Positions 8,839 to 17,135 of a DNA stretch of 64,000 nucleotides are shown piece by piece. The stretch spans positions 558,001-622,000 of the forward strand of contig JADJWE010000009.1 of the NCBI GenBank assembly GCA_016716525.1. The letters are read 5' to 3'. Position 1 is the first letter of the stretch. Each line of letters opens with the position of its first letter. Position numbers and translations under genes: made by a program. Origin of the DNA: Candidatus Flexicrinis affinis. Lineage in GTDB: Bacteria; Chloroflexota; Anaerolineae; Aggregatilineales; Phototrophicaceae. The notes below the pieces were generated by a model, which did no database searches, was not told where the DNA came from, and worked only from the letters and a program-made list of their open reading frames with translations.

Positions 8839-8886
8839 CCGGAGTAGATGTTCTGCATTTCCTCTGGGGACGAAAGGGAATCGACC

Positions 8887-9426
8887 ATGCGTCGGATACT
8901 GATGATCTTGAGCGTGCTTGCGCTGGGCGTTCTGACTGCCTGCGATACGATACAACCTACCGGCGACTCGGCGTCTGACGCCGAGTCGGCGCAGAACCAA
9001 CTGCCGGCGCTGTCGCAGTACACGTCGACGGACGCCGATAATGTGAAGGATGCGCTGACGCGGGCGCTGCAAGTCGGGTCGCTGGGGACAGGTAACCTGA
9101 TTGCGGCAGGCCTGATCGAACGGCTGAACAACACCGCCGACTGCCTCGGCAACGTCGGCGCGATTGCGGGACGTGTATATACGGGTCTGACTCCGCCGGT
9201 CGTCGGTGTGTTGGCCGTGGTCAACAACGAGCGCTTGACCAACAACTTCCTGCAGTGTGCGATCAATCCGGGCTTGGAGGCGCAGAACGAGGGCCGGCAG
9301 GCGCTTCAACCATGCGCCAAGAGCGGTTCGTACACCGATAACGGCATCAGCTACAGCTACATCTACGCGGCCAGCGACATCAGTATGTGCAACGCGTTCG
9401 ACGGGTGGCTGGCGACCAAGAACTAG
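8887..9426 (+). CDS. Putative lipoprotein of unknown function
   Basis: A 179-residue secreted protein. It starts MRRILMILSVLALGVLTAC, a lipoprotein signal peptide whose lipobox LTAC puts the lipidated cysteine at residue 19. The mature part has further cysteines (about four) that could form disulfides and a low-complexity Ser/Asp/Glu start. I recognise no domain. The ATG at 8887 is chosen because AAGGGA lies just upstream and because it gives the correct signal peptide. It is flanked downstream by a strong hairpin shared with the convergent membrane-protein gene. Confidence 0.65.
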   Translation: MRRILMILSVLALGVLTACDTIQPTGDSASDAESAQNQLPALSQYTSTDADNVKDALTRALQVGSLGTGNLIAAGLIERLNNTADCLGNVGAIAGRVYTGLTPPVVGVLAVVNNERLTNNFLQCAINPGLEAQNEGRQALQPCAKSGSYTDNGISYSYIYAASDISMCNAFDGWLATKN

Positions 9427-9447
9427 CGGGGCATTCTGAACATGCTC

Positions 9448-9476
9448 AACAGGGCGACTCAGTGGGTCGCCCTGTT
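9448..9476. terminator. Bidirectional hairpin terminator
   Basis: A perfect 11-bp stem (AACAGGGCGAC with GTCGCCCTGTT) and a 7-nt loop lie between two convergent genes. The T/A tail is weak on either side. The arm sequence resembles two other convergent-gene hairpins in this window (16167-16190 and 28671-28698). Confidence 0.65.
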
Positions 9477-9491
9477 CGATTCAACTGGATG

Positions 9492-10574
9492 TCACGGAGT
9501 GACGAGAACCCGCTCCAGAACGAACTGGATGAGCCAGACCACCACCGGGAGCAAGATGGCTGCGAGCACTGCGCGCGGCGTTTCCGGTCGCCACGGCCAC
9601 GTCGGAATGGCCGACAGGGTTCTCTGTTCGGTCTGCAAGCCGTCAATGGCCCGGTTCAGGTTCTCGATATTCGTTAGGTCGTCCGCTTCGATGCGGCGGT
9701 GCAGTTCGGCAAACGTCGACTCCATGAGGCGCGCGTTTTCGCGCAGTCGCGCATCTTTTTCGCGCTCCATCAGCCGGTGGACGCCGAGCAGCGGCCACAC
9801 AAATGTGAATGCCACAACGGCCATCGAAGCGAAGCGAACGATTGTCCACACGGCGGAGTCTGAAAACCCGGCAAGGATGAATACCGGCGAATACATGGCG
9901 AGGGCAACGCCGACTGCCGTGCGCGCACTAACGCCGGAAAATGCGTACAGCGGGCCGAGGTTATAGAGGTCGACTCGTGTAAGGCGGTAGATTCGGCTGA
10001 TCACCCGAAGCTGATGGATGATGTGATACGTGAACGTGCCCACGATGATCCAGTTCACGAAGTAGCCGATACTGTTATACGCAACAGATAGTGTTGTCGT
10101 TCCCATCCCAACGATGTTGAGCTGTTCCACGATCGGTGTGCCAGCGATCAGCGTGATGACCGCGACGGCAACCCCGCAAAGCCCGGCCACCAGAGTCCGC
10201 CTAGCCGGAAGCGTGGTCAGGCGATACTCCAGCGACTTGACCGCCGCGCTTTCGGTGTCAATCGCAGCGGAGTATGCGACCCAAGCACGCGCCGCCGATC
10301 GGTCTAGAAAGTGCATCAGGCCGACAAAGTAGACCGCGATCAGCGTAAAGTAGATGTGGTAGGCGCTGAATGTTCCAACATGATAGGTTCCCGCCTGCCA
10401 CTGTATCGCGCTCTGGATGATGACCAGCACGAGGGCAATCAGGGCGTAAAATGCGGCAGGCGGGTAGGATTGCCTATCCACCCACTCGGTGAGTCGGTCA
10501 ATCCAACTGGGCGCATAGGGTAAGGGCTCGATCTGCCGTGAATCCGCGGGCGTTACCGAAACCGAATCGTCCAT
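9492..10574 (-). CDS. Polytopic membrane protein of unknown function with C-terminal coiled coil
   Basis: A 360-residue protein that I do not recognise. It has about six hydrophobic segments in residues 40-270 (for example FYALIALVLVIIQ, TLVAGLCGVAVAVITLIAG and ASMAVVAFTFVWPLLGV). A charged helical stretch follows at about 273-322 (LMEREKDARLRENARLMES...), which looks like a coiled coil. A last membrane span lies near the C terminus (AVLAAILLPVVVWLIQFVL). This layout places the coiled coil in the cytosol between membrane anchors, as in sensory or scaffold proteins, but no catalytic motif is visible. It stands alone between the lipoprotein and ArsA genes. Confidence 0.65.
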   Translation of the reverse strand: MDDSVSVTPADSRQIEPLPYAPSWIDRLTEWVDRQSYPPAAFYALIALVLVIIQSAIQWQAGTYHVGTFSAYHIYFTLIAVYFVGLMHFLDRSAARAWVAYSAAIDTESAAVKSLEYRLTTLPARRTLVAGLCGVAVAVITLIAGTPIVEQLNIVGMGTTTLSVAYNSIGYFVNWIIVGTFTYHIIHQLRVISRIYRLTRVDLYNLGPLYAFSGVSARTAVGVALAMYSPVFILAGFSDSAVWTIVRFASMAVVAFTFVWPLLGVHRLMEREKDARLRENARLMESTFAELHRRIEADDLTNIENLNRAIDGLQTEQRTLSAIPTWPWRPETPRAVLAAILLPVVVWLIQFVLERVLVTP

Positions 10575-10879
10575 ATCGAATCACCCATAGTGCGGAGCTT
10601 CTGTCGCGCTGCGCTTCAGACAGATGGTAAGTGCTTCGGCAATCAACATGAAGATCACCGCACCATCTGCCTTTCGACCAGCCCGGCAGCATACGTCAGC
10701 CACAGACTATATTGCGAATCGATTGAACGTGCCACGAACGCAGCAAGGGGCAGCACGCGTGACCGCTTATATTCCTCCTATACAACCCCGGCTTCACCTA
10801 AGGCGTACATAAAGAAATCACGGATCGCACATCTTGTCCGTGTACAATCCATTCGACGCTTGTGAAGGGAAATACAAAC
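10575..10879. other. Intergenic region between divergent genes
   Basis: This 305-bp gap separates the divergent membrane-protein and ArsA genes. It holds an 8-bp inverted repeat with a long loop (CAGATGGT near 10620 and ACCATCTG near 10664). A TACAAT -10-like box at 10843-10848 is suitably placed for the ArsA gene, but no clear -35 box accompanies it. I see no small gene or structured RNA. Confidence 0.4.
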
Positions 10880-12082
10880 ATGCGCGTCATCGTCCATACG
10901 GGTAAAGGTGGCGTAGGCAAGACATCGATCAGCGCGGCGACCGCGCTGCGTTGCGCTCAACTGGGCTTGAAGACCATCGTCATCAGCACGGACACCGCCC
11001 ACAGCCTCGCCGACTCGCTCGAAGCCAAGATCGGCCCCGAGCCGGTTCAGATTCGCGAAAACCTGTGGGCGCAGGAAGTCGACGCCCGCTACTCGATGGA
11101 GAAGTACTGGGGGCGCTTCCAGAAGTATCTGGTGGCGCTGTTCAGCAAGAACGGCATCGACGACATCGTGGCCGAAGAGGTCACGCTGCTGCCGGGTCTC
11201 GAAGAGGGCGCTCACTTGCTGTGGATTAACAAGTACATGGAGGACGGCTTCTTCGACGTGCTGATCGTCGATGCCGCGCCAACCGCCGAAACGCTGCGCC
11301 TGCTCAGCCTGCCGGACGTCACACGGTGGTGGGTGGAACGCGTGCTGACGCTCACACGCGGCGTCAGCCGGGTGCTGAGGCCAATCGGGCGGGTGCTGGG
11401 CCGCAGCATGGACAGCGTGCCGGACGAACAGTCGTTCGATCAGGTCAAATCGCTGTTCGACACGCTCGACAAGATCCGCGGCGTGCTGGCCGACCCGTCG
11501 ATCAGCAGTGTGCGGCTCGTCGTCAACCCGGAGAAGATGGTCATCAAGGAGACGCAGCGGACGTACACGTACCTGAATCTGTACGGCTACGCGACCGACG
11601 CAATCCTGTGCAACCGGATCATCCCCGACGAGGTGACCGATCCGTACTTCACCATGTGGAAGGCCAATCAGAAAGAGAACATCGAGTTCATCAGCGAGGC
11701 GTTCGGCGGCTTGCCGATGCTGAAAGCCCCGATGTTCAACGGCGAGATCAGCGGGCCGGAGCGGCTCGAGATGCTGGCGCAGGAATTGTACGGCGACACC
11801 AACCCGGCCGATTACCTGTTCGACGGGCAAACGCACCGTATCGAGAAGGCCGACGACGGCACCTACCGCCTGATCGTCCCGCTGCCGTTCGCCGAGAAGT
11901 CCGACATGGACTTGTACCGTTCGCGCGACGAATTGACCCTGCGAGTAGGGCCGTATCGCCGCAATATCGTCCTGCCGTATGCGCTGTGGGACCTCGAGGT
12001 CGCTGATGCAAAGTTTATCGACCAGAACCTCAACATCCGTTTCGCTGCACGACAGCCCGACGGCGACAAACAACCCGCCTGA
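10880..12082 (+). CDS. ArsA/Get3 family ATPase with C-terminal HSP20-like domain
   Basis: A 400-residue member of the ArsA/Get3 P-loop family. The deviant Walker A GKGGVGKT is at residues 8-15, the switch I region follows in ISTDTAHSLADS, and VDAAPTAETLRLLSLPD matches the conserved DTAPTGHTLRLL segment. The last about 85 residues (YRLIVPLPFAEKSDMDLYRSRDEL...) look like the small beta-sandwich (HSP20-like) domain appended to many bacterial ArsA homologues. Classical ArsA drives arsenite efflux, but no arsB or arsR is nearby, so a membrane-protein targeting or other role is equally possible. The ATG at 10880 has GAAGGGA upstream. The next gene begins just after its stop, implying one operon. 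Confidence 0.85.
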   Translation: MRVIVHTGKGGVGKTSISAATALRCAQLGLKTIVISTDTAHSLADSLEAKIGPEPVQIRENLWAQEVDARYSMEKYWGRFQKYLVALFSKNGIDDIVAEEVTLLPGLEEGAHLLWINKYMEDGFFDVLIVDAAPTAETLRLLSLPDVTRWWVERVLTLTRGVSRVLRPIGRVLGRSMDSVPDEQSFDQVKSLFDTLDKIRGVLADPSISSVRLVVNPEKMVIKETQRTYTYLNLYGYATDAILCNRIIPDEVTDPYFTMWKANQKENIEFISEAFGGLPMLKAPMFNGEISGPERLEMLAQELYGDTNPADYLFDGQTHRIEKADDGTYRLIVPLPFAEKSDMDLYRSRDELTLRVGPYRRNIVLPYALWDLEVADAKFIDQNLNIRFAARQPDGDKQPA

Positions 12083-12110
12083 CCGGGTGACAGCGACCAG
12101 CAGCGACGGC

Positions 12111-14000
12111 ATGGCGACCGGCATGTACGGCGCTGTCGACCAACTGCGCGGTCGCCCGCAAACTCCACCCGAACGCACCGAGCCGGAGCGCCCGCCGCAC
12201 TCCGGCTTTGTGCCGGTGGCCGCAGGCAGCACCGTCCCCGCCAGTATCGCGGACGTCCCGCGCGGGCGCTCGATCACGAACCAGTACCGTTTCGTGATGG
12301 TGCTGCTGTGGGCGGCGCAGCTGTTCGCCCGCGTGCTGTTCTGGCAAATCTACATGCGCAAGATCGTACCCGGCTACGTCGAACGGACGAACCCGCAGCG
12401 GTGGGTGCGCTATGCCAAACAGTTCCGGCGGTTTGCGCTGGCGCGGGCCGGGCTGTTCATCAAGCTCGGCCAGTTCATCAGCACACGCCTCGACGCGCTG
12501 CCGGAGGCGGTGATCCGCGAACTGGAGAGCTTGCAGGACGAAGTGACGGTCGTGCCGTATCATCAGGTTCGCCGGACGCTCGAACGCGAACTCGGCCCAA
12601 TCGACACTCACTTCGAATGGTTCCGCGAAGAACCGGTCGGCGCGGCGTCGTTGGGGCAGGCGCACCGCGCCAAGCTCAAGACCGGCGAGCGAGTGGTCGT
12701 GAAGGTACAGCGACCGGGCATTCGCGGCATTTGCTACACCGACATCGTCGCGCTGCAGATCATTGCGTGGGTGGCGGACAAGTTCGCGTTCATCAACCGC
12801 CGCGCCGACGCACCGGCGCTGGTGCGCGAGTTCGGTACGGTCGTGCTAGAAGAACTCAGCTACTACCACGAGGCCGGCAACGCGCATAAGTTCGCCGCGA
12901 TGTACGAGACCGACCCCGGCGTGTACATCCCGGAGGTCTACGACGACCTCAGCACCGACATCGTGATGACGATGGAGGACGTGACCAGCATCAAGATTAG
13001 CGACTTCGCGGCGCTGGAAGCCGCGGGGATTAGCCGCAAAGCGGTTGCCGAGCGCCTGATGGACACGTACCTCAAGCAGATCTTCGAGCACTTCTTCTTC
13101 CACGCCGACCCGCACCCCGGCAACCTGTTTATCTATCCGCTGCCGGTGGACGATCCGACGCCGTATATCAAGGCCAAGGGCGGGCGGCCGTTCTACCTGA
13201 TCTTCATCGACTTTGGCATGACGGGCCGGCTGACGCGCGAGATCGCCAGCGGTATGGTCGACACGCTCAACGCGGTCATCATGCGCGACCCGCACAAGCT
13301 GGTGCGCAGCTACAGCGAATTGGGGTTCATTCTGCCCGGCGCCGACCTCGACCGCATCGAAGAGGCGGCGAAGGCGGCCTTCGACGAGGTGTGGGGCATG
13401 AGCCTCACCGAAATTCGCGATATGGACTTCGATCGCGCCGCCAACCTCGCCGGCGAGTTCAGCGACCTGATCAAGTCGATGCCGTTCTACCTGCCACAGG
13501 ACTTCATTTACCTCGGCCGTACGATCAGCATCCTGAGCGGCATGAGCACCCAGCTCGACAGCAGCTTCAACCCGTGGACGGAACTCGAGCCGTACGCGCA
13601 GCGTCTGGCGCTGCAGGGATTCGGTGCGCCGGTCAGCTTCAACGCGGGGGACAAGACCGGCTGGGAATTGGCGCGCACGCTGTTTAACGGCGGGGGCGGG
13701 CAGGTGCTTCAACTTGCCCAGCAGGCCGTCCTGAGGCAGTTCCCGACGCTAAACAACGCCGTCGAAGTGCTGACGCGATTGAACGCCGGCGACCTGCGCG
13801 TGATCAGCGAGCCGAGCAGCGCGTACAAGGCGCAAATGCGGTCGCTCGAAAGCGCCCAACGCGCGACGAGCCGAGCGGTCGTGTTCGGGTCGGTGCTGGT
13901 GGCCTCGACGCTGTTGCTCACGGCGGGCGCGGCAGTGCCCGCGGCTATCGGCTACGGCTTCTGCGGCGTATCCGCCCTGTACGGATGGTTCAAGCGGTAA
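12111..14000 (+). CDS. ABC1/AarF (UbiB) family atypical kinase
   Basis: A protein kinase-like protein of the ABC1/ADCK/UbiB family. Diagnostic motifs are KLGQ in LFIKLGQFISTR, the alanine-rich loop PVGAASLGQAH that replaces the glycine-rich loop, the lysine in VVVKVQRPG, the catalytic-loop DPHPGN and the metal-binding FIDFG. Two hydrophobic segments near the C terminus (VLVASTLLLTAGAAVPAAIG) suggest membrane anchoring. In other bacteria these proteins support ubiquinone or isoprenoid-lipid metabolism by ATPase activity. The start is uncertain: ATG at 12111 or GTG at 12087 are both possible and neither has a strong ribosome-binding site. Coupling to the ArsA gene is likely. Confidence 0.85.
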   Translation: MATGMYGAVDQLRGRPQTPPERTEPERPPHSGFVPVAAGSTVPASIADVPRGRSITNQYRFVMVLLWAAQLFARVLFWQIYMRKIVPGYVERTNPQRWVRYAKQFRRFALARAGLFIKLGQFISTRLDALPEAVIRELESLQDEVTVVPYHQVRRTLERELGPIDTHFEWFREEPVGAASLGQAHRAKLKTGERVVVKVQRPGIRGICYTDIVALQIIAWVADKFAFINRRADAPALVREFGTVVLEELSYYHEAGNAHKFAAMYETDPGVYIPEVYDDLSTDIVMTMEDVTSIKISDFAALEAAGISRKAVAERLMDTYLKQIFEHFFFHADPHPGNLFIYPLPVDDPTPYIKAKGGRPFYLIFIDFGMTGRLTREIASGMVDTLNAVIMRDPHKLVRSYSELGFILPGADLDRIEEAAKAAFDEVWGMSLTEIRDMDFDRAANLAGEFSDLIKSMPFYLPQDFIYLGRTISILSGMSTQLDSSFNPWTELEPYAQRLALQGFGAPVSFNAGDKTGWELARTLFNGGGGQVLQLAQQAVLRQFPTLNNAVEVLTRLNAGDLRVISEPSSAYKAQMRSLESAQRATSRAVVFGSVLVASTLLLTAGAAVPAAIGYGFCGVSALYGWFKR

Positions 14001-14003
14001 GTG

Positions 14004-14033
14004 GTCAGGAGTCAGGAGCCAGTAGTCAGTAAC
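14004..14033. repeat. Degenerate TCAGGA/TCAGT short-repeat tract
   Basis: Tandem degenerate 7-8-nt units (GTCAGGA GTCAGGA GCCAGTA GTCAGTA) lie right after the AarF stop. Related tracts occur at 16059-16095, 36495-36550 and, inverted, 36683-36716. All are between genes. Confidence 0.6.
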
Positions 14034-14110
14034 AAGCTGAATGGAGGGACACGGCACCTCCGTGTCGGGTAATCACGGGCTTGAACCCCAGAGGCCGCAG
14101 ACCTCACCCC

Positions 14111-14138
14111 AAGCCCCTCTCCGAGCGGAAAGGGGCTT
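14111..14138 (+). terminator. Probable intrinsic terminator after ArsA-AarF operon
   Basis: AAGCCCCT pairs with AGGGGCTT around a 12-nt loop, followed by TTC. It lies 110 bp after the AarF gene. A second, longer hairpin follows at 14166-14200. Confidence 0.55.
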
Positions 14139-14165
14139 TCGTGTCCAGCACGTGTCTTTCTCACC

Positions 14166-14200
14166 TCTCTCGACCTACCGGCGCACCGTAGGTCGAGAGA
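14166..14200. terminator. 13-bp perfect hairpin between convergent genes
   Basis: TCTCTCGACCTAC pairs perfectly with GTAGGTCGAGAGA around a 9-nt loop. It sits between the AarF gene and the convergent esterase-like gene. No T tract is present, so termination is not certain. Confidence 0.5.
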
Positions 14201-14265
14201 TCGGGATGCAGCGGCGCAGGAGAGTTCCGCACCAGTGAAGGAAAGAATCACGCGATTCGACTCAG

Positions 14266-15357
14266 TTAAGGTACCCGATCATAGACATAAAGCAGCCCAT
14301 GTGTCCACAGGGGAATGGCACTAGCAGCGTGGCGCACGTGCTCCAATTCCAGGAAGGTCACTTGGAGCCCGGAGTACGATTGCTCTTGGAGCGCGTCATA
14401 GGTCCGCCGCGCGTCGCGTGCCCCCACGGCAGCTGCTCCAAGAAAGAGCCTGGTCGGTTCACCAGTCGGTTCGGCTCCAAAGACAGAGCTCAAGCCGGCG
14501 AGTTTCTCCGGTTCATAGGTTGTGACTCCTGTTGCCACGTAGCGCCCAAACAACTCGGGGCGATTGACCAAGACATACATGACAAACTTGCCGCCGACGT
14601 CATGTCCCATCAGCGTCCGCTGAATTGGTGTCGATTCTGTCCGGTACTGCGCGTCGACAAGGGCAATGAGCTCGTCGCCAACGAAATCTAGGAAGGGGCC
14701 CGGAGAGCTGGCCATGTCAGACACTCGCTGATTGATGAAGTCTTCGGTATATCCTATTGCAACGACGATGAAGGGTGGCAGTTCGTTCACGCCATCAGTG
14801 AGCCAGTTCAAGTTATGCATCGCCCCGAATAGTATGTTTCCATCGAGGACGTAGACCACCGAATAGCGAGTGTCGGCATTGGCGGCGTCGAAGTAGGTCT
14901 CCGGCAGTGAAACGAAGATTTGGTACTCGCGGCCGGTGATCTCGGATGTGATGTTGAACGTCTCGGTGTTCGGCAGCGTGACCTGTGGTTGGCCATCGCC
15001 GATGATGTCAGCGTCCGACGTGGTCTGGTCGGTCTGATCCTGTGTGCCGCTGGCTACCAGCCAGAGATTGTCAGGCGGACGGATTGACAGCAGAGCAGTG
15101 ATCGCGGGGATAACGAGCGCAATTGCCGCCCATCGTGCGAGCTGGCGGAAACGAGGTATGGACTTGCGCGAATCACGGTGGGGAAGCGCGATCGTGGTCA
15201 TGGCGTCAGGTTTCCTTCCATTCGAGTTTGCATGCGAAAGACGCGCGACGAGCATAGCTTCGAGGGCGTCCGCCGTAGCCGCGTCCGGCGTCTGGCGAAG
15301 TTCCTCGAAAAGCTGCTCAACCCGATCGTTGGGGCCGTCCTGCTGGATGTCGTTCAT
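14266..15357 (-). CDS. Membrane anti-sigma-like protein with extracytoplasmic esterase-fold domain (Ser to Asp)
   Basis: A 363-residue protein. Its cytosolic N terminus (about 1-75) matches the N terminus of the second anti-sigma-like protein encoded at 16264-17133, including the shared NGRK and M-T-x-L-P segments, and one membrane span follows (WAAIALVIPAITALL). The outer part, from about residue 125, resembles the putative esterase family (Fes/IroE-like; VVYVLDGNILFGAM, PPFIVVAIGY). The nucleophile elbow reads GHDVGG instead of GHSxGG, with GAC at 14599-14601, so the canonical serine is absent. It overlaps the ECF sigma gene by 4 nt (ATGA), which supports an anti-sigma or sensor role. I infer a membrane sensor using a dead esterase fold for ligand binding. 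Confidence 0.7.
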   Translation of the reverse strand: MNDIQQDGPNDRVEQLFEELRQTPDAATADALEAMLVARLSHANSNGRKPDAMTTIALPHRDSRKSIPRFRQLARWAAIALVIPAITALLSIRPPDNLWLVASGTQDQTDQTTSDADIIGDGQPQVTLPNTETFNITSEITGREYQIFVSLPETYFDAANADTRYSVVYVLDGNILFGAMHNLNWLTDGVNELPPFIVVAIGYTEDFINQRVSDMASSPGPFLDFVGDELIALVDAQYRTESTPIQRTLMGHDVGGKFVMYVLVNRPELFGRYVATGVTTYEPEKLAGLSSVFGAEPTGEPTRLFLGAAAVGARDARRTYDALQEQSYSGLQVTFLELEHVRHAASAIPLWTHGLLYVYDRVP

Positions 15358-15950
15358 TCATGTTCCCCAATTTCAACGTTCCACAGCACGGGCTCGGAGT
15401 GAAGGTTGCGACGCAGGTGTTTGACCGCGCGGTTGAGCGTAGATGCTACCGTCCGCTCGTTAATCTCGAGGACGACGGCAATGTCCCGGTTGCGCACCTC
15501 GCCGAAATACCGCAGCGTGATCACCTCCTGCTCGCGGGGCGTCAGGCGTGCGATCAAACGGCGCAGCGCCGCGAATCGCTCCTTACGCTCTACCTCGTGT
15601 TCCGGCCTCGCGTCCTCGCCGGCGATGTCCGGAACATCGTCGATGGGGACATCACGCAAGCGGTGTTTCTTGACGTGCCGCACGGCCTCGTGATAAGCGA
15701 TTCGGAACACCCATGCGCTAAACGAACCCAGCCCGCGGTATTCATAGCCCGCGAGGCCATTGACGATACGCATGAACACATCCTGCGTGACAACGTCTGC
15801 ATCGTGACTGCTGTCCACGCGCGACGCCACGTAGGCAAACACGCGCGGGTGATAGCGCCGGAACAGAACGTGGAACGCCTGTCCGTGTGCGTTGTGCCGC
15901 GCCGCCTCGACTAAGAGGGCATCATCATGGGAAGAGTCCGGGTCGCTCAG
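15354..15950 (-). CDS. ECF-type RNA polymerase sigma factor (module A)
   Basis: A sigma-70 family ECF factor of about 198 residues. Region 2 includes FRRYHPRVFAYVASRV and DVVTQDVFMRIVNGL, with AWVFRIAYHEAVRHVKKHR for -10 recognition. Region 4 is LTPREQEVITLRYFGEVRNRDIAVVLEINERTVASTLNRAVKHLRR. The GTG at 15842 would cut off the first helix of region 2, and upstream codons are clearly homologous to the paralogue. I therefore propose a CTG start at 15950, 8 nt after AAAGGG. The paralogue at 17136-17720 has the same CTG and the same spacing. The gene is followed by its anti-sigma-like partner with a 4-nt overlap. Confidence 0.8.
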   Translation of the reverse strand: MSDPDSSHDDALLVEAARHNAHGQAFHVLFRRYHPRVFAYVASRVDSSHDADVVTQDVFMRIVNGLAGYEYRGLGSFSAWVFRIAYHEAVRHVKKHRLRDVPIDDVPDIAGEDARPEHEVERKERFAALRRLIARLTPREQEVITLRYFGEVRNRDIAVVLEINERTVASTLNRAVKHLRRNLHSEPVLWNVEIGEHE

Positions 15951-15981
15951 CGTAACTGCCCTTTGCTGCTCTACGCGTCGA

Positions 15982-16050
15982 ATCTTAAACCGGATCGGAC
16001 TCGAAATTACTCCACAGTTTGCGATCAGCGTAGGGATTCCGTAGGTTTCA
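15982..16050 (-). promoter_or_regulatory. Promoter and 25-bp upstream element of ECF module A
   Basis: On the minus strand a TAAGAT -10 box (15982-15987) lies 31 nt before the proposed CTG. No good -35 box is present. A 25-bp block at 16026-16050 contains CCTACG twice, 11 bp apart. The block is repeated upstream of module B with one mismatch and with identical distance to the -10 box and the start codon. It would centre near -63, the place for an activator. Confidence 0.65.
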
Positions 16051-16058
16051 GTGAAGGT

Positions 16059-16095
16059 GTCAGGCGTCAGGAATCAGTTGTCAGTCGTCAGTAGG
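16059..16095. repeat. Degenerate TCAGGA/TCAGT short-repeat tract
   Basis: Units of the type GTCAGGCGTCAGGAATCAG and TTGTCAGTCGTCAGTAG repeat the pattern seen at 14004-14033 and 36495-36550. The sequence just downstream (GGCAC, CCGTGTC, GGCTTGAA-like) also resembles that after the 14004 tract. Confidence 0.6.
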
Positions 16096-16166
16096 GAAGT
16101 GGCACTGCCGTGTCCGGTTGGCGATGACTTAAAGCCCGAAGGCTGCGGCGACCCCAGAGAATCAGG

Positions 16167-16190
16167 AGGGGCGACCGATCGGTCGCCCCT
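16167..16190. terminator. 24-bp perfect palindrome after ECF module B
   Basis: Two 12-base arms (AGGGGCGACCGA and its complement) meet without a spacer. The palindrome lies about 75 bp beyond the end of the module B anti-sigma gene and before the module A promoter. It is nearly identical to the hairpin at 28671-28698, which suggests a shared terminator or repeat element. Confidence 0.6.
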
Positions 16191-16263
16191 GCATATCTGT
16201 TTCGTCTTGGTGGAATAGGGCCAAGGCACGCCTTGGCCGGTCGATGTCAAGCGCGACTGGGCG

Positions 16264-17133
16264 CTACTCTTCCGCGGCGTAGATGATCGCCACGTTGCTG
16301 GCCGATGCCCATTCGAGGATCACGGCGGTGGCGCGGTCGTACGGCGCGAAGACCACCATCCCCTCGTCCATGCGCACGGCCACCGCGCGGTTGAGGTAGA
16401 CCAGCTCCGCCGCCGGTCCGCGGTCGTAGATCATATCATCGCCGCCCGCGCGGCCCGGATCGGCCACGGCCAGATACAACCCCACGGTCGTGCCGGTCTC
16501 ACGCAGCAGCGGGGTGTCGGCGTTGAGCCGGATCAGCAGGCGGCGACTGACCGCGACGGTCGGACGGCTCGGGTCATCGGGGATTGGCGTGGCGGTGACG
16601 TATGGAACAACAGTTGGCAGCACCAGCGTGCTTGGGTGCACGGTCGCGAGTGCCGACCCTTGCTCCGGTATCGTCGTGAACGCCGGGTCGACAGGCGGTA
16701 CGGTAGCCGGGAACGGCGTCGCCGTGATGACCGGCACGTCAGTCGGCGGGCGCGTAGGTGGCGGCGTGTCGCTCGGCCGCTGTTGGCGCGGATCCTGATC
16801 CTCGCCGGGCGCGCCGACGACCAGCGGGCCGTTCGGTTCGCCGCCGCCGGGGGGCTGCATGGCGAATACGAACACGATCCCGGCGATGAGCGCGGCGATT
16901 GCGGCCCATCCGGCCAAGCGGTACAGCGGTGATGCGGTCGGCGCGTTGGCCGGAGTCGGCAGGGTGACAGCAGTCATGGTCTTGTGCTTCCTTCCGTTGA
17001 AATTCGGTCGGGCAAGACGCGCGGCAAGCCGATCTTCGAGTGCATCCGCACGGGCCGCGTCCGGCACCGGGCGATTCTCGCGAAGACGGCCTTCGAGCGG
17101 GGCGTATAGGTCGTCGCTGTTGTAGTCGTTCAT
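16264..17133 (-). CDS. Anti-sigma-like membrane protein (module B)
   Basis: A 289-residue single-pass protein. A cytosolic region of about 75 residues (with EDRLAARLARPNFNGRK) is paralogous to that of the module A partner. A membrane span follows (WAAIAALIAGIVFVFAM). Outside lies a Pro/Thr-rich linker of about 90 residues and a C-terminal domain of about 100 residues (RRLLIRLNADTPLLRETG...AVILEWASASNVAIIYA). The last part faintly resembles the RcpC/CpaB domain of Flp pilus proteins; I give that low weight. The ATG at 17133 is 2 nt after the sigma stop codon, so the pair is co-translated. I infer an anti-sigma factor that reads an extracellular signal. Confidence 0.65.
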   Translation of the reverse strand: MNDYNSDDLYAPLEGRLRENRPVPDAARADALEDRLAARLARPNFNGRKHKTMTAVTLPTPANAPTASPLYRLAGWAAIAALIAGIVFVFAMQPPGGGEPNGPLVVGAPGEDQDPRQQRPSDTPPPTRPPTDVPVITATPFPATVPPVDPAFTTIPEQGSALATVHPSTLVLPTVVPYVTATPIPDDPSRPTVAVSRRLLIRLNADTPLLRETGTTVGLYLAVADPGRAGGDDMIYDRGPAAELVYLNRAVAVRMDEGMVVFAPYDRATAVILEWASASNVAIIYAAEE

Positions 17134-17135
17134 CG

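Noticed and set aside
10880..12082. Arsenic resistance operon
   Set aside because: ArsA-like ATPase is present but no ArsB, ArsR, ArsC or ArsD is nearby, so the arsenic role is not supported.
11979..12110. AarF gene starting at 11979 inside the ArsA gene
   Set aside because: That start would overlap ArsA by 104 nt and add a Ser/Thr-rich stretch without family similarity; starts at 12087 or 12111 are better.
10778..12277. 499-codon open frame opposite the ArsA gene
   Set aside because: It is a composition shadow of the ArsA gene and has no domain or ribosome-binding site.
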